From contig CAJOIV010000010.1 of assembly GCA_905234665.1 (NCBI GenBank), positions 1-64,000 of the forward strand: a stretch of DNA of 64,000 nucleotides, written 5' to 3'. Both the position numbers and the translations under genes were made by a program. The stretch comes from an uncultured Bacteroidales bacterium. Lineage in GTDB: Bacteria > Bacteroidota > Bacteroidia > Bacteroidales > P3. Of the stretch, positions 18,337 to 28,602 are shown in pieces (positions within the stretch are counted from its first letter, which is position 1; each line of letters starts with the position of its first letter). Below the pieces are notes generated by a model that did not search any database, was not told the origin of the DNA, and saw nothing but the letters and a program-made list of their open reading frames with translations.

Positions 18337-20013
18337 TTACTCATTTCCCCCTCTTTTGTCGCGGTCGCTGCTGCGACGCTGCGGGTTGTTGCGTGTGCGT
18401 TGCTCGCCCTGCACGCGGCGGTTGTCGGCGCGCTGGCGCATCTCGTTCTGTCGGCGGCGGTCGTCCTGACGGGCCCGTTCGTTGCGTTCATTGCGTTCGT
18501 TGCGCTCGTTACGTTCATTGCGCTCGTTGCGGGGGCGGGGACGGTTGTCCTCGCGGCGGTTGTTGTTCCGGTCGCGACGATTGTTGTTGTTGGCTACTGC
18601 TGCCGGGCGTTCGGCGGTGCTGGCGGCGGGCTCGGACTGGTCGTCGGCCATCATCTTAAGCTCGCGCTCGAACTCGGCGGTGCTGGTTTCCTGCTCCAGG
18701 GCGGCGTTGGACATGAGTTCCACCTGGAAGTCCTCTATGCGCTCGGGATACTGCTGGTTGCGGTTCATCTCGATAATCTCCTTCACGCTTTCGGCCTTCA
18801 GGGCGTAGAGTTCGTTCTTGCCCTCGTAGGCGTACCACATGATGCCGCGGAAGACGTCGGTCTTCTTGTACAAAGCCAGGCCCTCCTTGAAGCGGATGGG
18901 GGTGTTGGCCGGGGGGAACTTCTTCAGCGCGTCGGCATAGACCTCGCATTCGAAGTTGAGGCAGCACTTCAGTTTGCCGCACTGGCCTGCCAGTTTCTGG
19001 GGGTTGGGGAGAATCTGCTGAGTTTTGGCAGCGCTGGTGGTCACCGACTTAAAGTTGGTGAGCCAGGTGCTGCAGCAGAGCTCGCGTCCGCAAGTGCCCA
19101 GTCCGCCAACCTTGCCGGCTTCCTGCCGTACGCCGATCTGCTTCATCTCGACTCGCACGTGGAACTCCTCGGCCAGTATCTTGATGAGGCTGCGGAAGTC
19201 GACGCGGTCGTCGGCAGTGTAGTAGAAGATGGCCTTTGTGTAGTCGCCCTGGTACTCAACATCGTTCACCTTCATCTCCAGACCGAGGTCCTGGGCTATC
19301 TGGCGGGTGCGCAGCAGGGTGCCCTGCTCCACCTTGAGGCTCTCGGCCCAGCGCTCGATGTCGTTGCTCTTGGCACGGCGGAAGAGGCGGCGGATGTTCT
19401 CGCTTTTGGGGTCGACACGGCGTTTCTTCATCTGGATGCGGCACACCTCGCCAGTGAGGCTCACGATGCCGATGTCGTGTCCGGGCTGTCCTTCGACGGC
19501 TACCACGTCGCCCTCGGTCACCTCCAGTCCGTCGGGCAGGCGGAAGAAGTCTTTGCGGTTATTCTTGAAGCGCACCTCGACACAGTCGAAGGGGACACCG
19601 CCAGGCTGGCGGATGCCACGCAGCCAGTTCATAGAGGTCACTTTGCTGCAGCTGCGCACCTCCGACTCCTTGACGGGCTTGTATGACTGCGGGCAGTGCT
19701 TGCAGCCACGGCTCAGGAAGAGGTCCTCCTCGTATTTGACCCACGGAATCTCGGGGTCGGGGTCCATGTAGGGGTCGATGGTGCTCTCGGGCGGGGCCTG
19801 GTACTCGCCAAAGACGTCCACCTTCTCCTCGCGCTGCTCCTGTTTCTGCTTCTCACGCTCGCGGCGTTCTTTCATGAATATCTCCAAGTCTTCGGCGGTG
19901 GCGATATAATCCTCGTCGTCGTCGGCATATCTGGCCTGTGACTCCTCGGGTGCGGGAGTGGCTTCTTGGGTTTCAACGGCTTGCTTCTGCTCTAATTCTT
20001 TCTGTTCTTCCAT
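18337..20013 (-). CDS. ricT: PSP1-domain protein (RicT/YaaT-like)
   Basis: VEVRFKNNRKDFFRLPDG; ADDRVDFRSLIKILAEEFHVRVEMKQIGVRQEAGKVGGLGTCGRELCCSTWL; Asn/Arg-rich C-tail. Confidence 0.88.
   Translation of the reverse strand: MEEQKELEQKQAVETQEATPAPEESQARYADDDEDYIATAEDLEIFMKERREREKQKQEQREEKVDVFGEYQAPPESTIDPYMDPDPEIPWVKYEEDLFLSRGCKHCPQSYKPVKESEVRSCSKVTSMNWLRGIRQPGGVPFDCVEVRFKNNRKDFFRLPDGLEVTEGDVVAVEGQPGHDIGIVSLTGEVCRIQMKKRRVDPKSENIRRLFRRAKSNDIERWAESLKVEQGTLLRTRQIAQDLGLEMKVNDVEYQGDYTKAIFYYTADDRVDFRSLIKILAEEFHVRVEMKQIGVRQEAGKVGGLGTCGRELCCSTWLTNFKSVTTSAAKTQQILPNPQKLAGQCGKLKCCLNFECEVYADALKKFPPANTPIRFKEGLALYKKTDVFRGIMWYAYEGKNELYALKAESVKEIIEMNRNQQYPERIEDFQVELMSNAALEQETSTAEFERELKMMADDQSEPAASTAERPAAVANNNNRRDRNNNRREDNRPRPRNERNERNERNERNERNERARQDDRRRQNEMRQRADNRRVQGEQRTRNNPQRRSSDRDKRGGNE
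18476..18531. repeat. 9-bp tandem repeat x6 encoding (NER)n
   Basis: cgttgcgtt cattgcgtt cgttgcgct cgttacgtt cattgcgct cgttgcgg, reverse strand NERNERNERNERNERNER. Confidence 0.85.
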
Positions 20014-20046
20014 TATGAATGATTGTATATATGATTGTATGAGTGG

Positions 20047-21102
20047 TTACCTGTTCTTTATCATCTTGCTGAGGGTGAAGGAGAGCTGCATGAAGGTGAT
20101 TTTGCTGTTGGCGTTGCGCTCCAGGGCGTAGAGGGCGTCGTTCATGGCCTTCATCATCTGCTCCACGTTGTTGGGGGTGATCATGGCCGGGAACGAGATG
20201 TCGAACTTCTCGTCGCCGAACACCAGTTCATCCTCCATCCGATAGCCTGCGGCGGTCTGAAGGAAACAGGCGCGCAGCGACTCCTGCGCATATAGCAGGA
20301 ACTGCTTCTGCTGTTCGCGCCCCAGGGAGGCCGTCTGGTCCACCCATCCCGAGAGCTGCTGCATGTTGAGTTTGAACAGCAGCCGCATCCACGACACAAA
20401 CATCTCCGCCATTGCGGCGCGCCGCTCGGGAGTGAGGTCAGCCCCCAGGTCGGGCACCACGGTCTGCTGCACGCGCGAGAGGATGGTCTGCAGCATGCGG
20501 TCGCGGCTCTCGGCCACGAGCAGCAGCAACGTCTTCTCGGCAGGTTCCTCGAGGGTCTTCAGCAACTTGTTGGCGCAGTCGAGGTTCATCCGTTCGGCCA
20601 TCCAGACGATGAGCACCTTGTAGCCCCCTTCGTAGGCCTTCAGTCCCAGGGTGCGCACGATGTTGTCGGCATCGCGCTCGCGTATCATTCCCTGTTTGTT
20701 GTCGAACCCCAGCGCGGCGTACCATTCGTCCTCCGTTCCCCGCTGGCGGGTGTCGGCCATGAACTGACGGAACTCTTCCTGGAAGTCTTCCGAGCAGGGT
20801 TTGCTGGTCACCGTCGCCGTCGTGGCGGAGGGGAAGACCAGATGCAGGTCGGTGTGCATCAACTCGGCGTACTTGCGGCAACTGGGGCACTGTCCGCAGC
20901 TGTCGGCCCGCAAGGGCGACCCTTCGGGGTAATGTTGCCGGTTCTCGCAGTTCAGATATTGGGCATACGCCACGGCCAACGCCAAACTCCCGCTCGACGT
21001 TGGTCCGAGGAACATTTGGGCGTGGCTGACACGCCCCGAGTCGATTATTTCAGTCAGCCGGTTGGCAAGAACCTCCTGACCCACAATATCTTTGAACTGC
21101 AT
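20047..21102 (-). CDS. holB: DNA polymerase III subunit delta'
   Basis: FKDIVGQEVLANRLTEIIDSGRVSHAQMFLGPTSSGSLALAVAYAQYL; CGQCPSCRKYAELMHTDLHLVFP zinc module; ANKLLKTLEEPAEKTLLLLVAE. Confidence 0.88.
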   Translation of the reverse strand: MQFKDIVGQEVLANRLTEIIDSGRVSHAQMFLGPTSSGSLALAVAYAQYLNCENRQHYPEGSPLRADSCGQCPSCRKYAELMHTDLHLVFPSATTATVTSKPCSEDFQEEFRQFMADTRQRGTEDEWYAALGFDNKQGMIRERDADNIVRTLGLKAYEGGYKVLIVWMAERMNLDCANKLLKTLEEPAEKTLLLLVAESRDRMLQTILSRVQQTVVPDLGADLTPERRAAMAEMFVSWMRLLFKLNMQQLSGWVDQTASLGREQQKQFLLYAQESLRACFLQTAAGYRMEDELVFGDEKFDISFPAMITPNNVEQMMKAMNDALYALERNANSKITFMQLSFTLSKMIKNR

Positions 21103-21176
21103 ATCGGGTACTAATTAAAATACAAAGATACTAATAATATCTGATATAGCAGCTTTTCAGGAAGAAAAAAACATTT

Positions 21177-22490
21177 TCAGGCCCCGTAGCCGGGTTTGCC
21201 GAGGAACCGGAACATGTTCTTCTTGTAGGCTTCGACACCGGGTTGGTCGAAGGGGTTGACGTCAAGGGTATAGCCGCTGACGCCACAGGCAAACTCAAAG
21301 AGGTAGATCAGCTGACCGAGGTAGTACTCATTGATTTCCGGCAGGGTGAAACGGAGCACGGGGACGCCTCCGTCGTTGTGGGCCTGGATGGTGCCCAGCT
21401 CGGCGTTGTGGTTGATGTCGGTGAGGCTCTTGCCGAGAAGATAGTTGATGCCGTCGAGGTTCTGTTCGTCGGCAGGAATGGCGACAGTGGCGGCAGGGCG
21501 CTCGACGCTGATGACGGTCTCGAACATGGTGCGTTCGCCCTCCTGGACATACTGTCCCATGGAATGGAGGTCGGTGGTGAAACTCAGGCTGTGGGGCATG
21601 ATGCCTTTGCCCTCCTTGCCCTCGCTTTCGCCGTAGAGCTGTTTCCACCACTCGCTGATATATTTAAGGGCAGGGACGAAGTTGACCAGCATCTCGACCT
21701 TGCGGCCCTTGCGATAGAGAATGTTGCGCATGGCAGCATAGAGGAGGGCGGGGTTGGTGTCGAGGGTGTTGTTCTCGATGCAGATGCGGCGCATGTCGCG
21801 GGCTCCCTGCAGCAGCCGGTCGATATTGTAGCCAGACATGGCGATGGGGAGGAGACCCACGGGGGTGAGGACAGAGAATCGGCCGCCCACATTGTCGGGG
21901 ATGACGTAGGTCTGATAGCCTTCCTGCTTGGCGATGTCGTGGAGGGCCCCCTTGCGGGCGTCGGTGATGGCGATGATGCGGTTGCCGGCATCCTTGCCGT
22001 ATTTCTTCTCCATGTGACCCTTGATGATGCGGAATGCTACGGCGGGCTCGGTGGTGGTGCCCGACTTGGAAATGACGGCCACGGCATAGTCGTGTTTGTC
22101 AAGCAAATTGAGGAGTTGGTGGTAGTAATCCTCGCTCAGCGTGTGTCCTGCATATATAATGTAAGGGGCCTTGCGGTCGTTGCGGAAAGGCTCGAACTCC
22201 GACTGGAGGGCTTCGATGACGGCGCGGGCACCCAGGTAGCTGCCTCCGATGCCGATGACCACGAAGAGCTTCGCTATGGGCGAGAGACGGCGCACATCGG
22301 CAGCAATGCTGTCGAGCATGGCGGAATCCACCTCTTCAGGCAGGTCTATCCATCCCAAGAAATCATTGCCTTTGCCTTCGCGGCTGAGTAGGGTGGCCTT
22401 GGCGGCCTGGACCTCGGTTTGCATGGCGGCACGCTCGTCAGCGGACACGAATGTCTCCGAGTAGTTGATGTTGAAATTGATGTTTTCCAT
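21177..22490 (-). CDS. pgi: glucose-6-phosphate isomerase
   Basis: VVIGIGGSYLGARAVIEAL; VISKSGTTTEPAVAFRIIK; NVGGRFSVLTPVGLLPIAMSG; NPFDQPGVEAYK. Confidence 0.97.
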   Translation of the reverse strand: MENINFNINYSETFVSADERAAMQTEVQAAKATLLSREGKGNDFLGWIDLPEEVDSAMLDSIAADVRRLSPIAKLFVVIGIGGSYLGARAVIEALQSEFEPFRNDRKAPYIIYAGHTLSEDYYHQLLNLLDKHDYAVAVISKSGTTTEPAVAFRIIKGHMEKKYGKDAGNRIIAITDARKGALHDIAKQEGYQTYVIPDNVGGRFSVLTPVGLLPIAMSGYNIDRLLQGARDMRRICIENNTLDTNPALLYAAMRNILYRKGRKVEMLVNFVPALKYISEWWKQLYGESEGKEGKGIMPHSLSFTTDLHSMGQYVQEGERTMFETVISVERPAATVAIPADEQNLDGINYLLGKSLTDINHNAELGTIQAHNDGGVPVLRFTLPEINEYYLGQLIYLFEFACGVSGYTLDVNPFDQPGVEAYKKNMFRFLGKPGYGA

Positions 22491-22693
22491 GTTTCAAGAG
22501 TTGATTTTCAGCCTGCAAAGGTACATCTTTTTTTCGACACTGCCAAGAATTCTTGAGAAAATTATCCGAGATACACTAACGCTCAGCGAGTTGTCGAATA
22601 ATTGAGGATTCGGGAGGGCACGCCGGAATCGCCTAATCTGTTGAAAAAAAAACTTTTTTCTCGAAAAAAGATTTGCATATCAGAAAAAGTTAG

Positions 22694-22701
22694 TATCTTT
22701 G
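22694..22701 (+). promoter_or_regulatory. Bacteroidota -7 element TAtcTTTG
   Basis: gttagTATCTTTGcagg upstream of ompA-like gene. Confidence 0.5.
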
Positions 22702-22749
22702 CAGGACGAAAAAACACGAGAAAAGTTTAACAATTAATTGAATAACAAA

Positions 22750-24051
22750 ATGATGAAGAAATTATCAAAAGTCGCTTTGTTGGTTTGCTTTGTCGCAATG
22801 GCAACCAGCGCAACCGCTCAAAAGCATGAGTACCCCCGCTACGGATTCTGGAGCAACTGGGGTGTTGGCGTGTATGGCTCGTTCAACTGGCAGTTGGACA
22901 ACCTTTTTTCCGCCCAAAGAGGTGAATTGAACGCTTACACTCAGGGTGACTACGGTTGGGGCGCAGGCCGCAGCCTGGGTATGGGTCTCCTGCTTGAGAA
23001 ACCCATTAGCAATGTGTGGTACGGCCGTCTGCGTTTCACCTGGCCTACCCTGCTCACCAAAACCTATCCTCAGCACTATGCTAGTGATGGTGTCGAGGAA
23101 GACCACTCGCTGAAAAGAATGGACAACCATGCCGCTCTGACCTTCGAGTTGGAACTCAACCTTATTGATGCCTTCAAGGGTTGGGATCCTAACCGTTGCT
23201 TCTCCCCGTACCTGTTCGCCGGTGGCGGTCTTGCCTTCAGTTTCAACCGCGCCCGCGGTGACTATCTGGCCTCCATCCAGCTGGACGGTGGTCTGGGTGC
23301 CCGTTACAAGCTCTGCGAGAGCAGCACCATCTTTGCCGAGGTCGAGGCCGATGTTATCGGTGACGCCCCCGCATTCTGGAAGAAACAACTTTGGGAGAAT
23401 AATTCCCAGTGGCACAACATGAACCTCCTTGTCAACTTTGGCTACATCTATAATCTGGGTGTCACTCCCGCTGACCGCGCCCTTGCCGCCCAGCGTGCCC
23501 TCCTCACCCAGGAGCGCTTCGACGCCCTCAACGACGAGGCTGAGCAGCTGAAGAAAGACCTCGCCGAGGCCCAGGCCAACGAGAAGAAACTGGAAGGCGA
23601 AGTTGCTGACCTCACCGCCGAGAACCAGCGCATCAAGGACGAGGCCGATGCCCGCACCGCCGCCCTCAACGACAGCATCCAGGGTGTCATTGACCAGCTC
23701 AAGTCCGACCAGCTCAACTACTATGCCATCCCGTTCTCAATCCTCTATCCCAACGATGTGTGGCATGTTCAGGACAGCGAGTTCATCAAACTCGAGGCCA
23801 TCGCCCGCGTGATGAAGGACAACCCCGATGTGAAACTGACCATTGTCGGCTTCTGCGACTACACCGCCTCCGATGAGTACAACATGAAACTCTCCGAGAA
23901 GCGTGCCAAGGAAGTCAAGCGCCTCCTCGTCAAGAAGTATGGTGTTGATGGCGACCGTCTCGAAGTCGATTGGAAGGGTAAGACCATTGCCTTCGGTGAC
24001 ATCAAGTTCTCCCTCAACCGTCGCGTCTCCTTCTACCGCATCATTGAATAG
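22750..24051 (+). CDS. OmpA-family outer membrane protein
   Basis: Signal peptide MMKKLSKVALLVCFVAMATSATAQ; beta-barrel N-part; coiled coil; VKLTIVGFCDYTASDEYNMKLSEKRAKEVKRLLVKKYGV OmpA-C. Confidence 0.9.
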   Translation: MMKKLSKVALLVCFVAMATSATAQKHEYPRYGFWSNWGVGVYGSFNWQLDNLFSAQRGELNAYTQGDYGWGAGRSLGMGLLLEKPISNVWYGRLRFTWPTLLTKTYPQHYASDGVEEDHSLKRMDNHAALTFELELNLIDAFKGWDPNRCFSPYLFAGGGLAFSFNRARGDYLASIQLDGGLGARYKLCESSTIFAEVEADVIGDAPAFWKKQLWENNSQWHNMNLLVNFGYIYNLGVTPADRALAAQRALLTQERFDALNDEAEQLKKDLAEAQANEKKLEGEVADLTAENQRIKDEADARTAALNDSIQGVIDQLKSDQLNYYAIPFSILYPNDVWHVQDSEFIKLEAIARVMKDNPDVKLTIVGFCDYTASDEYNMKLSEKRAKEVKRLLVKKYGVDGDRLEVDWKGKTIAFGDIKFSLNRRVSFYRIIE

Positions 24052-24062
24052 TTACGGTAGTG

Positions 24063-24106
24063 ACAAAAAAAAATGGTGCCCCACCTGCTGGGGCACCATT
24101 TTTTTT
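24063..24106 (+). terminator. strong (possibly bidirectional) intrinsic terminator
   Basis: aaaaaaaaatggtgcccca cctgc tggggcaccattttttttgc. Confidence 0.92.
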
Positions 24107-24121
24107 GCTTCCGGACAAACA

Positions 24122-24150
24122 AAAAATGAGGCTTTCCGAGCCTCATTTCT
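24122..24150 (-). terminator. intrinsic terminator of tRNA-Ala(CGC)
   Basis: aaaaatgaggc tttccga gcctcattt hairpin with U-tract on the minus strand. Confidence 0.75.
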
Positions 24151-24155
24151 GTTTG

Positions 24156-24228
24156 TGGAGTATACGGGAGTCGAACCCGTTACCTTTTGATTGCGAACCA
24201 AATGCTCTACCAAATGAGCTAATACCCC
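24156..24228 (-). tRNA. tRNA-Ala (anticodon CGC)
   Basis: Reverse strand GGGGTATTAGCTCATTTGGTAGAGCATTTGGTTCGCAATCAAAAGGTAACGGGTTCGACTCCCGTATACTCCA; loop TTCGCAA; G3:U70. Confidence 0.92.
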
Positions 24229-24727
24229 ATTGCTGAATTGCGGTGCAAAGATACAACTTTATTCTGTTATGGAAAGAACCTATTTTCTTAAATGATTATA
24301 ACACGCCAAATATCTCTCTGGCCGTTAGCCTATTGGCGGTTGTAATAATCATTCATTCGGTCGGCGATCTGCCTGAAGTCCGCACGCAGTATGATGTTGA
24401 GCGCTTGCCCGTCGCGCATTGTTGGCAAAATTATGCCCCGGACATTTGCAGGATATAGAAAAATGTTGTATTTTTGCAGTCGGAAATACATTCGGTTTAT
24501 CCTCCTAAGAACCGGTGTCATGATGGTTTATGGCTATGGGCAACAACGAAATGAATAGTTATAAGAATGCACTCCCAGCCTCCGCCGAGACAATTGGGTG
24601 CCAGAACCGACGGCGATTACAAGTCTCCTATAGACATGCTGACGGCCGATTCCGTTGCAGTGTGGATGAATCTTCCGTGAGGGTCGCAACGGCCTGTGGC
24701 GGTTTTATGGGTAGTTAATGTAAAGAT

Positions 24728-25762
24728 ATGAATCCTGTAGCTCTTCGACTCCTTAACCAGCAACTGTTCAGTCCCCAATTCACGGCCCCCGACGAGGTGG
24801 TCGGCCACATGGGTGCCATCCAGGCGCAGGAATACCGTCTGATGCGGTGGGCTGTGGCCATGCGCACACGAAAGCCTTCGGCCAAGGCCTTCGCCGAGGC
24901 CTTCAACCGTGGGAGAATTTTCCGCCTGCACTTGATGCGTGGCACATGGCAGTTGGTGACCGCCGAGGACTACTGGCCGCTACATAGTCTATGTGCTCCC
25001 AAGGCATTGTCTGTCATCAAAGGCTGGATGAGCAGTAACAAGATAAGCATCCCTGAAGAGGAAGAGACAAAGATAAGCCATATCCTTGCCCAGACCGCTG
25101 CCGACCGGGGGAGTGTGACAAAGGAAGACTTCGTTCAAGCGCTGAAAGAACGGGACATCCGCATGGACGACCACCGCCTGTCGTACCACATACGCTTTGC
25201 CGAATTGTCGGGAGTCCTTTGTAGTGGCGACCTGCTGCCCATGAAAGCCACCTATGCTCTTGCCGCCGACAAGATAGGCCCCAGGTGTCGGGTCGACCGC
25301 GACGAGGCCCTGCTGACACTCACCCGTAAGTACTTCCGGAGCCGCCAGCCCGCAACGTTCGAGGACTTCGTCTGGTGGTCGGGACTGAACATCAGTGACT
25401 GCCGCAAAGGGATGGCTCTTCTGGGCAATTACCTCCATAAGGAGCCATACGGAGGGCGCGACTACTACCTGACGGACGACTGTCGCACCCGTGGAACCCG
25501 CAAAGGGCAAAGCCTCTTGGTTCCGCCCTACGACGAGTACCTTATCGGCTACAAGAGCCGCGACGTTGTCCTCCCGTCCGAATACAGCCACAAAGCCCAT
25601 AATAACAGTGGGAATTTCCAACCCATCATCGTCCGGGACGGCCTCGTCTGTGGCAATTGGATGCCTTTCCGCGAGGAATGCCACGCCGAGTTCTTCTTCG
25701 GGAGTCATGATGAGGGCGTGCTGGAGGCCTGGGCCCGATACAAAGAATACCAGTCGAGGTGA
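24728..25762 (+). CDS. winged-helix DNA-binding domain protein (AlkZ-like/HTH_42)
   Basis: VVGHMGAIQAQEYRLMRWAVAMR; LMRGTWQLVTAEDYWPL; VPPYDEYLIGYKSRD. Confidence 0.85.
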   Translation: MNPVALRLLNQQLFSPQFTAPDEVVGHMGAIQAQEYRLMRWAVAMRTRKPSAKAFAEAFNRGRIFRLHLMRGTWQLVTAEDYWPLHSLCAPKALSVIKGWMSSNKISIPEEEETKISHILAQTAADRGSVTKEDFVQALKERDIRMDDHRLSYHIRFAELSGVLCSGDLLPMKATYALAADKIGPRCRVDRDEALLTLTRKYFRSRQPATFEDFVWWSGLNISDCRKGMALLGNYLHKEPYGGRDYYLTDDCRTRGTRKGQSLLVPPYDEYLIGYKSRDVVLPSEYSHKAHNNSGNFQPIIVRDGLVCGNWMPFREECHAEFFFGSHDEGVLEAWARYKEYQSR

Positions 25763-25787
25763 TTCGACTGCCAATATCAGACATACA

Positions 25788-26318
25788 ATGATGATGCAAA
25801 CCGAACGAATACTGCTGCGCCCGTGGCGCGAGAACGATGCCGAGACCCTCTTCAGATATGCCTCCGACCCCGAGGTGGGTCCCCGTGCAGGATGGCCGCC
25901 ACACCAGAGCGTCGAGGAGAGCCGCGGGATTATCCGGACCCTCTTCAGCGGTGAGGGCATGTGGGCGGTGGAATGGAAGGCGACGGGCGAGACCATCGGC
26001 TGTGTCGGCTATCTGCCGTCGTCGCACTCCAACCTGGCCATAGCGGACGACGAATGCGAGGTGGGCTACTGGATCGCCCGTCCTTTCTGGGGGCGGGGAA
26101 TCTGCTCCGAGGCCCTCCGGCTGGTCGTCGACCACTGCTTCCTGGTGAAAGGATTCACTGTCCTCTGGGGCGATTACTTCCCCGAGAATCCCGCATCGGG
26201 ACGCGTCATGGAGAAATGCGGCTTCCACGACACGGGTCGTGTGACACTCTGTCCCAGTCTCGAAGTCGGTGCCGACCGCCCCGTGCGCATCATGCGATTA
26301 GACAACCCTACTCATTAA
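25788..26318 (+). CDS. GNAT family N-acetyltransferase
   Basis: MMMQTERILLRPWRENDAETLFRYASDPEVG; YWIARPFWGRGICSEALRLVVDHCF; NPASGRVMEKCGF. Confidence 0.92.
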   Translation: MMMQTERILLRPWRENDAETLFRYASDPEVGPRAGWPPHQSVEESRGIIRTLFSGEGMWAVEWKATGETIGCVGYLPSSHSNLAIADDECEVGYWIARPFWGRGICSEALRLVVDHCFLVKGFTVLWGDYFPENPASGRVMEKCGFHDTGRVTLCPSLEVGADRPVRIMRLDNPTH

Positions 26319-26337
26319 CTATTAACCTTTATCACTC

Positions 26338-27471
26338 ATGACAAGAAAGCATTGGATCGACAATCTCCGTTGGGTGACGGTACTCTTGGTATTGCTCTAC
26401 CACGTCATCTATTTCTACAACAACAAAGGTGTTTTCGGCGGCATAGGCGGTTTCGGCGACGGGCCGCAGTATCAGGACGTGCTGATGTACATCCTTTACC
26501 CCTGGTTCATGCCGCTGCTCTTCCTTCTGGCCGGTGTCAGCGCGCGCTATTCTTTAGATAGCCATACCGGCAAGGAGTGGTTCCGCTCCCGCACCCGCAA
26601 ACTGCTGGTTCCCGCCACCATCGGCTTGTTGGTGTTCCACTGGATGACAGGCTACTTCAACACGCATGTGGCGGGGAACGACGTGTTGGCCCAAGTGCAG
26701 TATCCAGCCAAGTTCTTCGTCCAGGCTGTCAGCGGCATCGGGCCTCTCTGGTTCATCCAGGACCTCTGGCTCTTCTCGCTCGTCTTGCTGCTGTTGCGTT
26801 GGTTGACCAGGAAGTGTGAGTGCCAGTCCTTGAAGAGGCGCCTGCGGTCGGTCGAAGCCTCCCGGATGCTTCCCATGGTGATTGTCCTGTTGGGCGTACT
26901 GTTCTGGATAGGGGAGAGGACCCTCGTCTTCAACCCCCGGCCCGAATCGTTCGACGGCCTCTACAACCTTTACAAGCCTTTCTTCTACATCATCCCCTTC
27001 CTGTTGGGCTACTATGTCTTCTCGCGCGACCGCGTGCAGGAGTCCCTGGCCGAGGGCTGGATAACGCTGCTGGTCATCGCCGTGCTGAGCGGTGTCGCGC
27101 TGGTGCTCCTCACCTTCGGGCAGGACAACACCACGCCGCGCTATCTGGCCAGTCCGCTCAACTGCATCTACGGCTGGCTGATGTGTCTTGCCATGATGGG
27201 CTGGTTCAAGGCCAGGTTCGACCGCACAGGCCGCTTCGCCGGCTATATGACCCGCTCCAGCTATGGCCTCTATATCGTCCACTACCTCGTTGTCGCCAGC
27301 CTTGGCTACATGATGAAAGTCTACACCACGCTTCCTCCGGTGGCCATGTACGCCATCCTCATTGTCGCGGTCTTCACCCTCTCGCCGCTGCTGTATGAAA
27401 TCCTGCGGCGCATTCCTGTCGTCCGCTGGTGTGTGCTGGGTGTCAAAGGCAGTGGCAAACAAAAAAGATGA
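26338..27471 (+). CDS. acyltransferase family (acyltransferase 3) membrane protein
   Basis: RKHWIDNLRWVTVLLVLLYHVIYFYN; multi-TM; MTRSSYGLYIVHYLVV. Confidence 0.88.
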   Translation: MTRKHWIDNLRWVTVLLVLLYHVIYFYNNKGVFGGIGGFGDGPQYQDVLMYILYPWFMPLLFLLAGVSARYSLDSHTGKEWFRSRTRKLLVPATIGLLVFHWMTGYFNTHVAGNDVLAQVQYPAKFFVQAVSGIGPLWFIQDLWLFSLVLLLLRWLTRKCECQSLKRRLRSVEASRMLPMVIVLLGVLFWIGERTLVFNPRPESFDGLYNLYKPFFYIIPFLLGYYVFSRDRVQESLAEGWITLLVIAVLSGVALVLLTFGQDNTTPRYLASPLNCIYGWLMCLAMMGWFKARFDRTGRFAGYMTRSSYGLYIVHYLVVASLGYMMKVYTTLPPVAMYAILIVAVFTLSPLLYEILRRIPVVRWCVLGVKGSGKQKR

Positions 27472-27493
27472 GGCCTCGATGGCCTCATCTTTG
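27465..27493 (-). terminator. intrinsic terminator (tRNA side and acyltransferase side)
   Basis: aaaagatgaggc ctcgat ggcctcatctttg. Confidence 0.75.
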
Positions 27494-27567
<74 letters not shown>

Positions 27568-27734
27568 GTTTTCTTTCACGAATTCGGGTGCAAAAGTACA
27601 ACCTTTTTCTGAACTGACCAAATTTTTTTTTCTTTTCGCTGATAATCAACGCTGTTTTTGGCCGGTTTCTTTCTGCAAACAGCCTCCTGGAGTCGTTATT
27701 TTCTGGAAAATCGGCCTTTGTCCATATCCTCGTT

Positions 27735-28502
27735 TCACACGTACCACTTAAATCCATCGAAGGGGTTCAGCGGGAGTGAATCCTGCTCGTCCTTCTGCTT
27801 GTTCGAGAGTTCCTGCAGCCGTCGGATGCGGCGCACGCCCCACTTCCACATCTTTATATCGAACACGATGAACAGGATGAGCAGTCCGCCAGTCACAAGC
27901 TCCACCCCCTCGCCCAGGTCCTCGGCCACCATCAGCAGCGAGTCGAACGTCCCGTGCCACAGCATCGGCACGGCGAAGGCCTTAATCATATACTCTTTAC
28001 GCTTCGATGGCGTGAACTTGGCCAGGGCGAAGTAGTACCCCATCATCACGCCAAACAGGAAATGCCCAGGTACCGACAGCACCGCACGCGTCACACCCAC
28101 CGAGAGCGAGTCGATATACGAATCCTGCATCACCACGTACCCTATATTCTCCACCCCTGCGAAACCCAGCGACACGAAGCAGGCGTACACAATGCCGTCA
28201 AAATATTCGTTGAACTCCTTGCTCTTCCAGACTGCCCAGTAAAGCACCAGCAGCTTACACAACTCCTCGCTGCAGCCCGCCACGATAAACCCAGTATAGG
28301 TCCCCCGCAGCAGTGGCACCTGCGGCGTGAATTCCGACAGGACCTCCTCCATGCCAATCGCCAGCACCACCGCCAGACATCCCATCAGGAATGCCTTCAG
28401 CAGTTTCCCGAAAGGCTCCTTCTCCACTTTGTCCTGTCTGTAAACCACATACGCCAGTATCAGCACCGGCAGCACCGCAAGGGCAATCAGTATTGTATTC
28501 AT
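27735..28502 (-). CDS. PrsW family intramembrane metalloprotease
   Basis: VYRQDKVEKEPFGKLLKAF; AGCSEELCKLLVLYWAVWKSKEFNEYFDGIVYACFVSLGFAGVENIGYV. Confidence 0.92.
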   Translation of the reverse strand: MNTILIALAVLPVLILAYVVYRQDKVEKEPFGKLLKAFLMGCLAVVLAIGMEEVLSEFTPQVPLLRGTYTGFIVAGCSEELCKLLVLYWAVWKSKEFNEYFDGIVYACFVSLGFAGVENIGYVVMQDSYIDSLSVGVTRAVLSVPGHFLFGVMMGYYFALAKFTPSKRKEYMIKAFAVPMLWHGTFDSLLMVAEDLGEGVELVTGGLLILFIVFDIKMWKWGVRRIRRLQELSNKQKDEQDSLPLNPFDGFKWYV

Positions 28503-28602
28503 TGTCTTCTATCTGTTTTTCGCGCTGCAAAGATACAACTTTTCCGTGACATATTCTCTCTGCAGGGCAATATTTCTCTCGGGCTGGAGTTATGTATACA
28601 AT

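Noticed and set aside
24530-24718. 62-aa ORF before the winged-helix gene
   Set aside because: No recognisable domain; other frames give a short ADSVAVWMNLP* peptide. Possibly a decayed gene, but I cannot support a call.
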